A program made the position numbers and the translations under genes. The notes below the pieces were generated by a model that did no database searches, had not been told where the DNA came from, and was given only the letters and a program-made list of their open reading frames with translations. A stretch of DNA of 64,000 nt. Origin: Microplitis mediator. Its lineage: Eukaryota; Arthropoda; Insecta; Hymenoptera; Braconidae. The stretch lies in NCBI RefSeq assembly GCF_029852145.1, contig NC_079970.1, positions 1 to 64,000 of the forward strand, in the 5' to 3' direction. Numbering within the stretch: position 1 is the stretch's first letter; the number at the start of each line of letters is the position of its first letter. Below, one piece after another: positions 50,342 through 63,300 of the stretch.

Positions 50342-53300
50342 GAAAATAAATTTTTCTCAGGACTTTTTGTGGTCTTTCCTACTACAGGACACCATAAGGA
50401 ACAAAAAACGTTATTATTGTGTTGGGCTATTCCCAACAGGGCAAGAGTTATGGGCTACTCTTCAAAAAAATTCATACTGGCATCTCCACCCATCTCCACC
50501 CATGTCCACCCATCCTTATTTGGGTTGAAACTCAAAAAATAAAGTTTTTTCAGGACTTTTTGTGGTCTTTCCTACTACAGGACACCATAAGGAACAAAAA
50601 ACGTTAATATTGTGTTGGGCTATTCCCAACAGGGCAAGAGTTATGGGCTACTCTTCAAAAAAATTCATACTGGCATCTCCACCCATCTCCACCCATGTCC
50701 ACCCATCCTTATTTGGGTTGAAACTCAGAAAATAAATTTTTCTCAGGACTTTTTGTGGTCTTCCCTACTACAGGACACCATAAGGAACAAAAAACGTTAA
50801 TATTGTGTTGGGCTATTCCCAAAAGGGCAAGAGTTATGGGCTACTCTTCAAAAAAATTCATACTGGCATCTCCACCCATGTCCACCCATCCTTATTTGGG
50901 TTGAAACTCAAAAAATAAATTTTTCTCAGGACTTTTTGTGGTCTTCCCTACTACAGGACACCATAAGGAACAAAAAACGTTAATATTGTGTTGGGCTATT
51001 CCCAACAGGGCAAGAGTTATGGGCTACTCTTCAAAAAAATTCATACTGGCATCTCCACCCATGTCCACCCATGTCCACCCATGTCCACCCATCCTTATTT
51101 GGGTTGAAACTCAAAAAATAAATTTTTCTCAGGACTTTTTGTGGTCTTCCCTACTACAGGACACCATAAGGAACAAAAAACGTTAATATTGTGTTGGGCT
51201 ATTCCCAACAGGGCAAGAGTTATGGGCTACTCTTCAAAAAAATTCATACTGGCATCTTCACCCATCTCCACCCATGTCCACCCATGTCCACCCATCCTTA
51301 TTTGGGTTGAAACTCAAAAAATAAATTTTTCTCAGGACTTTTTGTGGTTTTTCCTACTACAGGACACCATAAGGAACAAAAAACGTTAATATTGTGTTGG
51401 GCTATTCCCAACAGGGCAAGAGTTATGGGCTACTCTTCAAAAAAATTCATACTGGCATCTCCACCCATGTCCACCCATGTCCACCCATCCTTATTTGGGT
51501 TGAAACTCAAAAAATAAATTTTTCTCAGGACTTTTTGTGGTCTTCCCTACTACAGGACACCATAAGGAACAAAAAACGTTAATATTGTGTTGGGCTATTC
51601 CCAAAAGGGCAAGAGTTATGGGCTACTCTTCAAAAAAATTCATACTGGCATCTCCACCCATGTCCACCCATCCTTATTTGGGTTGAAACTCAAAAAATAA
51701 ATTTTTCTCAGGACTTTTTGTGGTCTTCCCTACTACAGGACACCATAAGGAACAAAAAACGTTAATATTGTGTTGGGCTATTCCCAACAGGGCAAGAGTT
51801 ATGGGCTACTCTTCAAAAAAATTCATACTGGCATCTCCACCCATGTCCACCCATGTCCACCCATGTCCACCCATCCTTATTTGGGTTGAAACTCAAAAAA
51901 TAAAGTTTTCTCAGGACTTTTTGTGGTCTTTCCTACTACAGGACACCATAAGGAACAAAAAACGTTAATATTGTGTTGGGCTATTCCCAACAGGGCAAGA
52001 GTTATGGGCTACTCTTCAAAAAAATTCATACTGGCATCTCCACCCATCTCCACCCATGTCCACCCATCCTTATTTGGGTTGAAACTCAGAAAATAAATTT
52101 TTCTCAGGACTTTTTGTGGTCTTTCCTACTACAGGACACCATAAGGAACAAAAAACGTTATTATTGTGTTGGGCTATTCCCAACAGGGCAAGAGTTATGG
52201 GCTACTCTTCAAAAAAATTCATACTGGCATCTCCACCCATGTCCACCCATGTCCACCCATCCTTATTTGGGTTGAAACTTAAAAAATAAATTTTTCTCAG
52301 GTCTTTTGGTGGTTTTTTCTACTACAGGACACCATAAGGAACAAAAAACGTTAATATTGTGTTGGGCTATTTCCAACAGGGCAAGAGTTATGGGCTACTC
52401 TTCAAAAAAATTCATACTGGCATCTCCACCCATGTCCACCCATGTCCACCCATCCTTATTTGGGTTGAAACTCAAAAAATAAATTTTTCTCAGGACTTTT
52501 TGTGGTCTTCCCTACTACAGGACACCATAAGGAACAAAAAACGTTAATATTGTGTTGGGCTATTCCCAAAAGGGCAAGAGTTATGGGCTACTCTTCAAAA
52601 AAATTCATACTGGCATCTCCACCCATCTCCACCCATGTCCACCCATGTCCACCCATCCTTATTTGGGTTGAAACTCAAAAAATAAATTTTTCTCAGGACT
52701 TTTTGTGGTCTTTCCTACTACAGGACACCATAAGGAACAAAAAACGTTAATATTGTGTTGGGCTATTCCCAACAGGGCAAGAGTTATGGGCTACTCTTCA
52801 AAAAAATTCATACTGGCATCTCCACCCATGTCCACCCATGTCCACCCATCTTTATTTGGGTTGAAACTCAAAAAATAAATTTTTCTCAGGACTTTTTGTG
52901 GTCTTCCCTACTACAGGACACCATAAGGAACAAAAAACGTTAATATTGTGTTGGGCTATTCCCAACAGGGCAAGAGTTATGGGCTACTCTTCAACAAAAT
53001 TCATACTGGCATCTCCACCCATCTCCACCCATGTCCACCCATCCTTATTTGGGTTGAAACTCAGAAAATAAATTTTTCTCAGGACTTTTTGTGGTCTTTT
53101 CTACTACTTGACACCATAAGGAACAAAAAACGTTAATATTGTGTTGGGCTATTCCCAACAGGGCAAGAGTTATGGGCTACTCTTCAAAAAAATTCATACT
53201 GGCATCTCCACCCATCTCCACCCATCCTTATTTGGGTTGAAACTCAAAAAATAAAGTTTTCTCAGGACTTTTTGTGTTCTTTCCTACTACAGGACACCAT

Positions 53301-54354
53301 AAGGAACAAAAAACGTTAATATTGTGTTGGGCTATTCCCAACAGGGCAAGAGTTATGGGCTACTCTTCAAAAAAATTCATACTGGCATCTCCACCCATCT
53401 CCACCCATATCCACCCATCCTTATTTGGGTTGAAACTCAGAAAATAAATTTTTCTCAGGACTTTTTGTGGTCTTTCCTACTACAGGACACCATAAGGAAC
53501 AAAAAACGTTATTATTGTGTTGGGCTATTCCCAACAGGGCAAGAGTTATGGGCTACTCTTCAAAAAAATTCATACTGGCATCTCCACCCATCTCCACCCA
53601 TGTCCACCCATCCTTATTTGGGTTGAAACTCAAAAAATAAAGTTTTTTCAGGACTTTTTGTGGTCTTTCCTACTACAGGACACCATAAGGAACAAAAAAC
53701 GTTAATATTGTGTTGGGCTATTCCCAACAGGGCAAGAGTTATGGGCTACTCTTCAAAAAAATTCATACTGGCATCTCCACCCATCTCCACCCATGTCCAC
53801 CCATCCTTATTTGGGTTGAAACTCAGAAAATAAATTTTTCTCAGGACTTTTTGTGGTCTTTTCTACTACTTGACACCATAAGGAACAAAAAACGTTAATA
53901 TTGTGTTGGGCTATTCCCAACAGGGCAAGAGTTATGGGCTACTCTTCAAAAAAATTCATACTGGCATCTCCACCCATGTCCACCCATGTCCACCCATCCT
54001 TATTTGGGTTGAAACTCAAAAAATAAATTTTTCTCAGGACTTTTTGTGGTTTTTCCTACTACAGGACACCATAAGGAACAAAAAACGTTAATATTGTGTT
54101 GGGCTATTCCCAAGAGGGCAAGAGTTATGGGCTACTCTTCAAAAAAATTCATACTGGCATCTCCACCCATGTCCACCCATGTCCACCCATCCTTATTTGG
54201 GTTGAAACTCAAAAAATAAATTTTTCTCAGGACTTTTTGTGGTCTTCCCTACTACAGGACACCATAAGGAACAAAAAACGTTAATATTGTGTTGGGCTAT
54301 TCCAAACAGGGCAAGAGTTATGGGCTACTCTTCAAAAAAATTCATACTGGCATC
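50342..54354. repeat. Array segment duplicated at 60.2-63.5 kb
   Basis: Starts: 50419 (V), 50612, 50805 (K, CG), 50988 (CGGG), 51191, 51394, 51587 (K, CG), 51770 (CGGG), 51973, 52166 (V), 52359, 52552 (K), 52755 (T), 52948 (L), 53141 (CC), 53324, 53517 (V), 53710 (L), 53903, 54096 (R) and 54289. From about 51249 it matches 60217-63505 at offset 8,968, then 9,151 after an extra 183-bp CC monomer in the later copy. Both copies carry the rare CCAAACAGG form (near 54303 and 63454), and part inside the sub-repeat block of that same monomer. Confidence 0.85.
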
Positions 54355-57300
54355 TCCACCCATGTCCACCCATGTCCACCCATCCTTATTTGGGTTGAAA
54401 CTTAAAAAATAAATTTTTCTCAGGTCTTTTGGTGGTTTTTTCTACTACAGGACACCATAAGGAACAAAAAACGTTAATATTGTGTTGGGCTATTTCCAAC
54501 AGGGCAAGAGTTATGGGCTACTCTTCAAAAAAATTCATACTGGCATCTCCACCCATGTCCACCCATGTCCACCCATCCTTATTTGGGTTGAAACTCAAAA
54601 AATAAATTTTTCTCAGGACTTTTTGTGGTCTTCCCTACTACAGGACACCATAAGGAACAAAAAACGTTAATATTGTGTTGGGCTATTCCCAAAAGGGCAA
54701 GAGTTATGGGCTACTCTTCAAAAAAATTCACACTGGCATCTCCACCCATCTCCACCCATGTCCACCCATCCTTATTTGGGTTGAAACTCAAAAAATAAAT
54801 TTTTCTCAGGACTTTTTGTGGTCTTTCCTACTACAGGACACCATAAGGAACAAAAAACGTTAATATTGTGTTGGGCTATTCCCAACAGGGCAAGAGTTAT
54901 GGGCTACTCTTCAAAAAAATTCATACTGGCATCTCCACCCATGTCCACCCATGTCCACCCATCTTTATTTGGGTTGAAACTCAAAAAATAAATTTTTCTC
55001 AGGACTTTTTGTGGTCTTCCCTACTACAGGACACCATAAGGAACAAAAAACGTTAATATTGTGTTGGGCTATTCCCAACAGGGCAAGAGTTATGGGCTAC
55101 TCTTCAAAAAAATTCATACTGGCATCTCCACCCATCTCCACCCATGTCCACCCATCCTTATTTGGGTTGAAACTCAGAAAATAAATTTTTCTCAGGACTT
55201 TTTGTGGTCTTTTCTACTACTTGACACCATAAGGAACAAAAAACGTTAATATTGTGTTGGGCTATTCCCAACAGGGCAAGAGTTATGGGCTACTCTTCAA
55301 AAAAATTCATACTGGCATCTCCACCCATCTCCACCCATCCTTATTTGGGTTGAAACTCAAAAAATAAAGTTTTCTCAGGACTTTTTGTGGTCTTTCCTAC
55401 TACAGGACACCATAAGGAACAAAAAACGTTAATATTGTGTTGGGCTATTCCCAACAGGGCAAGAGTTATGGGCTACTCTTCAAAAAAATTCATACTGGCA
55501 TCTCCACCCATCTCCACCCATGTCCACCCATCCTTATTTGGGTTGAAACTCAAAAAATAAAGTTTTCTCAGGACTTTTTGTGGTCTTTCCTACTACAGGA
55601 CACCATAAGGAACAAAAAACGTTAATATTGTGTTGGGCTATTCCCAACAGGGCAAGAGTTATGGGCTACTCTTCAAAAAAATTCATACTGGCATCTCCAC
55701 CCATCTCCACCCATGTCCACCCATCCTTATTTGGGTTGAAACTCAGAAAATAAATTTTTCTCAGGACTTTTTGTGGTCTTTCCTACTACAGGACACCATA
55801 AGGAACAAAAAACGTTATTATTGTGTTGGGCTATTCCCAACAGGGCAAGAGTTAAGGGCTACTCTTCAAAAAAATTCATACTGGCATCTCCACCCATCTC
55901 CACCCATGTCCACCCATCCTTATTTGGGTTGAAACTCAAAAAATAAAGTTTTTTCAGGACTTTTTGTGGTCTTTCCTACTACAGGACACCATAAGGAACA
56001 AAAAACGTTAATATTGTGTTGGGCTATTCCCAACAGGGCAAGAGTTATGGGCTACTCTTCAAAAAAATTCATACTGGCATCTCCACCCATCTCCACCCAT
56101 GTCCACCCATCCTTATTTGGGTTGAAACTCAGAAAATAAATTTTTCTCAGGACTTTTTGTGGTCTTTTCTACTACTTGACACCATAAGGAACAAAAAACG
56201 TTAATATTGTGTTGGGCTATTCCCAACAGGGCAAGAGTTATGGGCTACTCTTCAAAAAAATTCATACTGGCATCTCCACCCATCTCCACCCATGTCCACC
56301 CATGTCCACCCATCCTTATTTGGGTTGAAACTCAAAAAATAAATTTTTCTCAGGACTTTTTGTGGTTTTTCCTACTACAGGACACCATAAGGAACAAAAA
56401 ACGTTAATATTGTGTTGGGCTATTCCCAAGAGGGCAAGAGTTATGGGCTACTCTTCAAAAAAATTCATACTGGCATCTCCACCCATGTCCACCCATGTCC
56501 ACCCATCCTTATTTGGGTTGAAACTCAAAAAATAAATTTTTCTCAGGACTTTTTGTGGTCTTCCCTACTACAGGACACCATAAGGAACAAAAAACGTTAA
56601 TATTGTGTTGGGCTATTCCCAAAAGGGCAAGAGTTATGGGCTACTCTTCAAAAAAATTCATACTGGCATCTCCACCCATCTCCACCCATGTCCACCCATC
56701 CTTATTTGGGTTGAAACTCAAAAAATAAAGTTTTTTCAGGACTTTTTGTGGTCTTTCCTACTACAGGACACCATAAGGAACAAAAAACGTTAATATTGTG
56801 TTGGGCTATTCCCAACAGGGCAAGAGTTATGGGCTACTCTTCAAAAAAATTCATACTGGCATCTCCACCCATCTCCACCCATGTCCACCCATCCTTATTT
56901 GGGTTGAAACTCAGAAAATAAATTTTTCTCAGGACTTTTTGTGGTCTTTTCTACTACTTGACACCATAAGGAACAAAAAACGTTAATATTGTGTTGGGCT
57001 ATTCCCAACAGGGCAAGAGTTATGGGCTACTCTTCAAAAAAATTCATACTGGCATCTCCACCCATGTCCACCCATGTCCACCCATCCTTATTTGGGTTGA
57101 AACTCAAAAAATAAATTTTTCTCAGGACTTTTTGTGGTTTTTCCTACTACAGGACACCATAAGGAACAAAAAACGTTAATATTGTGTTGGGCTATTCCCA
57201 ACAGGGCAAGAGTTATGGGCTACTCTTCAAAAAAATTCATACTGGCATCTCCACCCATCTCCACCCATGTCCACCCATGTCCACCCATCCTTATTTGGGT

Positions 57301-59965
57301 TGAAACTCAAAAAATAAATTTTTCTCAGGACTTTTTGTGGTCTTCCCTACTACAGGACACCATAAGGAACAAAAAACGTTAATATTGTGTTGGGCTATTC
57401 CCAAAAGGGCAAGAGTTATGGGCTACTCTTCAAAAAAATTCATACTGGCATCTCCACCCATGTCCACCCATCCTTATTTGGGTTGAAACTCAAAAAATAA
57501 ATTTTTCTCAGGACTTTTTGTGGTCTTCCCTACTACAGGACACCATAAGGAACAAAAAACGTTAATATTGTGTTGGGCTATTCCCAACAGGGCAAGAGTT
57601 ATGGGCTACTCTTCAAAAAAATTCATACTGGCATCTCCACCCATCTCCACCCATGTCCACCCATGTCCACCCATCCTTATTTGGGTTGAAACTCAAAAAA
57701 TAAATTTTTCTCAGGACTTTTTGTGGTTTTTCCTACTACAGGACACCATAAGGAACAAAAAACGTTAATATTGTGTTGGGCTATTCCCAACAGGGCAAGA
57801 GTTATGGGCTACTCTTCAAAAAAATTCATACTGGCATCTCCACCCATCTCCACCCATGTCCACCCATGTCCACCCATCCTTATTTGGGTTGAAACTCAAA
57901 AAATAAATTTTTCTCAGGACTTTTTGTGGTCTTCCCTACTACAGGACACCATAAGGAACAAAAAACGTTAATATTGTGTTGGGCTATTCCCAAAAGGGCA
58001 AGAGTTATGGGCTACTCTTCAAAAAAATTCATACTGGCATCTCCACCCATGTCCACCCATCCTTATTTGGGTTGAAACTCAAAAAATAAATTTTTCTCAG
58101 GACTTTTTGTGGTCTTCCCTACTACAGGACACCATAAGGAACAAAAAACGTTAATATTGTGTTGGGCTATTCCCAACAGGGCAAGAGTTATGGGCTACTC
58201 TTCAAAAAAATTCATACTGGCATCTCCACCCATCTCCACCCATGTCCACCCATGTCCACCCATCCTTATTTGGGTTGAAACTCAAAAAATAAATTTTTCT
58301 CAGGACTTTTTGTGGTTTTTCCTACTACAGGACACCATAAGGAACAAAAAACGTTAATATTGTGTTGGGCTATTCCCAACAGGGCAAGAGTTATGGGCTA
58401 CTCTTCAAAAAAATTCATACTGGCATCTCCACCCATCTCCACCCATGTCCACCCATGTCCACCCATCCTTATTTGGGTTGAAACTCAAAAAATAAATTTT
58501 TCTCAGGACTTTTTGTGGTTTTTCCTACTACAGGACACCATAAGGAACAAAAAACGTTAATATTGTGTTGGGCTATTCCCAACAGGGCAAGAGTTATGGG
58601 CTACTCTTCAAAAAAATTCATACTGGCATCTCCACCCATCTCCACCCATGTCCACCCATGTCCACCCATCCTTATTTGGGTTGAAACTCAAAAAATAAAT
58701 TTTTCTCAGGACTTTTTGTGGTCTTCCCTACTACAGGACACCATAAGGAACAAAAAACGTTAATATTGTGTTGGGCTATTCCCAACAGGGCAAGAGTTAT
58801 GGGCTACTCTTCAAAAAAATTCATACTGGCATCTCCACCCATCTCCACCCATGTCCACCCATGTCCACCCATCCTTATTTGGGTTGAAACTCAAAAAATA
58901 AATTTTTCTCAGTTCTTTTTCTGGTTTTTTCTACTACAGGACACCATAAGGAACAAAAAACGTTAATATTGTGATGGGCTATTTCCAACAGGGCAAGAGT
59001 TATGGGCTACTCTTCAAAAAAATTCATACTGGCATCTCCACCCATCTCCACCCATGTCCACCCATGTCCACCCATCCTTATTTGGGTTGAAACTCAAAAA
59101 ATAAATTTTTCTCAGGACTTTTTGTGGTTTTTCCTACTACAGGACACCATAAGGAACAAAAAACGTTAATATTGTGTTGGGCTATTCCCAACAGGGCAAG
59201 AGTTATGGGCTACTCTTCAAAAAAATTCATACTGGCATCTCCACCCATCTCCACCCATGTCCACCCATGTCCACCCATCCTTATTTGGGTTGAAACTCAA
59301 AAAATAAATTTTTCTCAGAACTTTTTGTGGTCTTCCCTACTACAGGACACCATAAGGAACAAAAAACGTTAATATTGTGTTGGGCTATTCCCAAAAGGGC
59401 AAGAGTTATGGGCTACTCTTCAAAAAAATTCATACTGGCATCTCCACCCATGTCCACCCATCCTTATTTGGGTTGAAACTCAAAAAATAAATTTTTCTCA
59501 GGACTTTTTGTGGTTTTCCCTACTACAGGACACCATAAGGAACAAAAAACGTTAATATTGTGTTGGGCTATTCCCAACAGGGCAAGAGTTATGGGCTACT
59601 CTTCAAAAAAATTCATACTGGCATCTCCACCCATCTCCACCCATGTCCACCCATGTCCACCCATCCTTATTTGGGTTGAAACTCAAAAAATAAATTTTTC
59701 TCAGGACTTTTTGTGGTTTTTCCTACTACAGGACACCATAAGGAACAAAAAACGTTAATATTGTGTTGGGCTATTCCCAACAGGGCAAGAGTTATGGGCT
59801 ACTCTTCAAAAAAATTCATACTGGCATCTCCACCCATCTCCACCCATGTCCACCCATGTCCACCCATCCTTATTTGGGTTGAAACTCAAAAAATAAATTT
59901 TTCTCAGGACTTTTTGTGGTTTTTCCTACTACAGGACACCATAAGGAACAAAAAACGTTAATATT
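54355..59965. repeat. Array segment with a distant twin of HOR copy A
   Basis: Starts: 54482, 54675 (K), 54868 (T), 55061 (L), 55254 (CC), 55437, 55630, 55823 (V), 56016 (L), 56209, 56412 (R), 56605 (K), 56798 (L), 56991, 57184, 57387 (K, CG), 57570, 57773, 57976 (K, CG), 58159, 58362, 58565, 58768, 58971 (A), 59174, 59377 (K, CG), 59560 and 59763. The stretch 54868-56670 matches 8993-10795 at exactly 45,875 bp, sharing GTTAAGGG (9976 and 55851). From 57184 the segment is dominated by 203-bp CCGG monomers, giving a local 203-bp period. Confidence 0.85.
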
Positions 59966-60361
59966 GTGTTGGGCTATTCCCAACAGGGCAAGAGTTATGG
60001 GCTACTCTTCAAAAAAATTCATACTGGCATCTCCACCCATCTCCACCCATGTCCACCCATCCTTATTAGGGTTGAAACTCAAAAAATAAATTTTTCTTAG
60101 GACTTTTTTGGGTCTCTTCTACTAGAGGACATCATCATGAACAAAAAACGTTTATATTGTGTTTGGTTATTCCTAACAGGGCAAGAGTTATGGGCTACTC
60201 TTTAAAAGAATTCACACTGGCATCTCCACCCATCTCCACCCATGTCCACCCATGTCCACCCATCCTTATTTGGGTTGAAACTCAAAAAATAAATTTTTCT
60301 CAGGACTTTTTGTGGTTTTTCCTACTACAGGACACCATAAGGAACAAAAAACGTTAATATT
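59966..60361. repeat. Outlier patch: strongly diverged monomer pair
   Basis: Monomers start at 59966 (CCG) and 60159 (CCGG). From about 60066 to 60216 the sequence differs from the common form at about 17 sites with no indel, while both sides are ordinary. The patch includes TTATTAGGG, CTACTAGAGG, CATCATCATG, GTTTGGTTATTCCTAAC and TTTAAAAGAATTC. TTATTAGGG and the GAATTC at 60208-60213 are otherwise seen only in the first edge monomers (near 717, 909 and 679). The tract resembles old edge satellite carried into the core by exchange or conversion. Confidence 0.85.
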
Positions 60362-63300
60362 GTGTTGGGCTATTCCCAACAGGGCAAGAGTTATGGGCTA
60401 CTCTTCAAAAAAATTCATACTGGCATCTCCACCCATGTCCACCCATGTCCACCCATCCTTATTTGGGTTGAAACTCAAAAAATAAATTTTTCTCAGGACT
60501 TTTTGTGGTCTTCCCTACTACAGGACACCATAAGGAACAAAAAACGTTAATATTGTGTTGGGCTATTCCCAAAAGGGCAAGAGTTATGGGCTACTCTTCA
60601 AAAAAATTCATACTGGCATCTCCACCCATGTCCACCCATCCTTATTTGGGTTGAAACTCAAAAAATAAATTTTTCTCAGGACTTTTTGTGGTCTTCCCTA
60701 CTACAGGACACCATAAGGAACAAAAAACGTTAATATTGTGTTGGGCTATTCCCAACAGGGCAAGAGTTATGGGCTACTCTTCAAAAAAATTCATACTGGC
60801 ATCTCCACCCATGTCCACCCATGTCCACCCATGTCCACCCATCCTTATTTGGGTTGAAACTCAAAAAATAAAGTTTTCTCAGGACTTTTTGTGGTCTTTC
60901 CTACTACAGGACACCATAAGGAACATAAAACGTTAATATTGTGTTGGGCTATTCCCAACAGGGCAAGAGTTATGGGCTACTCTTCAAAAAAATTCATACT
61001 GGCATCTCCACCCATCTCCACCCATGTCCACCCATCCTTATTTGGGTTGAAACTCAGAAAATAAATTTTTCTCAGGACTTTTTGTGGTCTTTCCTACTAC
61101 AGGACACCATAAGGAACAAAAAACGTTATTATTGTGTTGGGCTATTCCCAACAGGGCAAGAGTTATGGGCTACTCTTCAAAAAAATTCATACTGGCATCT
61201 CCACCCATGTCCACCCATGTCCACCCATCCTTATTTGGGTTGAAACTTAAAAAATAAATTTTTCTCAGGTCTTTTGGTGGTTTTTTCTACTACAGGACAC
61301 CATAAGGAACAAAAAACGTTAATATTGTGTTGGGCTATTTCCAACAGGGCAAGAGTTATGGGCTACTCTTCAAAAAAATTCATACTGGCATCTCCACCCA
61401 TGTCCACCCATGTCCACCCATCCTTATTTGGGTTGAAACTCAAAAAATAAATTTTTCTCAGGACTTTTTGTGGTCTTCCCTACTACAGGACACCATAAGG
61501 AACAAAAAACGTTAATATTGTGTTGGGCTATTCCCAAAAGGGCAAGAGTTATGGGCTACTCTTCAAAAAAATTCATACTGGCATCTCCACCCATCTCCAC
61601 CCATGTCCACCCATGTCCACCCATCCTTATTTGGGTTGAAACTCAAAAAATAAATTTTTCTCAGGACTTTTTGTGGTCTTTCCTACTACAGGACACCATA
61701 AGGAACAAAAAACGTTAATATTGTGTTGGGCTATTCCCAACAGGGCAAGAGTTATGGGCTACTCTTCAAAAAAATTCATACTGGCATCTCCACCCATGTC
61801 CACCCATGTCCACCCATCTTTATTTGGGTTGAAACTCAAAAAATAAATTTTTCTCAGGACTTTTTGTGGTCTTCCCTACTACAGGACACCATAAGGAACA
61901 AAAAACGTTAATATTGTGTTGGGCTATTCCCAACAGGGCAAGAGTTATGGGCTACTCTTCAAAAAAATTCATACTGGCATCTCCACCCATCTCCACCCAT
62001 GTCCACCCATCCTTATTTGGGTTGAAACTCAGAAAATAAATTTTTCTCAGGACTTTTTGTGGTCTTTTCTACTACTTGACACCATAAGGAACAAAAAACG
62101 TTAATATTGTGTTGGGCTATTCCCAACAGGGCAAGAGTTATGGGCTACTCTTCAAAAAAATTCATACTGGCATCTCCACCCATCTCCACCCATCCTTATT
62201 TGGGTTGAAACTCAAAAAATAAAGTTTTCTCAGGACTTTTTGTGGTCTTTCCTACTACAGGACACCATAAGGAACAAAAAACGTTAATATTGTGTTGGGC
62301 TATTCCCAACAGGGCAAGAGTTATGGGCTACTCTTCAAAAAAATTCATACTGGCATCTCCACCCATCTCCACCCATCCTTATTTGGGTTGAAACTCAACA
62401 AATAAAGTTTTCTCAGGACTTTTTGTGGTCTTTCCTACTACAGGACACCATAAGGAACAAAAAACGTTAATATTGTGTTGGGCTATTCCCAACAGGGCAA
62501 GAGTTATGGGCTACTCTTCAAAAAAATTCATACTGGCATCTCCACCCATCTCCACCCATGTCCACCCATCCTTATTTGGGTTGAAACTCAGAAAATAAAT
62601 TTTTCTCAGGACTTTTTGTGGTCTTTCCTACTACAGGACACCATAAGGAACAAAAAACGTTATTATTGTGTTGGGCTATTCCCAACAGGGCAAGAGTTAT
62701 GGGCTACTCTTCAAAAAAATTCATACTGGCATCTCCACCCATCTCCACCCATGTCCACCCATCCTTATTTGGGTTGAAACTCAAAAAATAAAGTTTTTTC
62801 AGGACTTTTTGTGGTCTTTCCTACTACAGGACACCATAAGGAACAAAAAACGTTAATATTGTGTTGGGCTATTCCCAACAGGGCAAGAGTTATGGGCTAC
62901 TCTTCAAAAAAATTCATACTGGCATCTCCACCCATCTCCACCCATGTCCACCCATCCTTATTTGGGTTGAAACTCAGAAAATAAATTTTTCTCAGGACTT
63001 TTTGTGGTCTTTTCTACTACTTGACACCATAAGGAACAAAAAACGTTAATATTGTGTTGGGCTATTCCCAACAGGGCAAGAGTAATGGGCTACTCTTCAA
63101 AAAAATTCATACTGGCATCTCCACCCATGTCCACCCATGTCCACCCATCCTTATTTGGGTTGAAACTCAAAAAATAAATTTTTCTCAGGACTTTTTGTGG
63201 TTTTTCCTACTACAGGACACCATAAGGAACAAAAAACGTTAATATTGTGTTGGGCTATTCCCAAGAGGGCAAGAGTTATGGGCTACTCTTCAAAAAAATT

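Noticed and set aside
59966..60361. Foreign insertion such as a transposon at the outlier patch
   Set aside because: The patch aligns to the satellite over its full length without indels; it is a diverged monomer.
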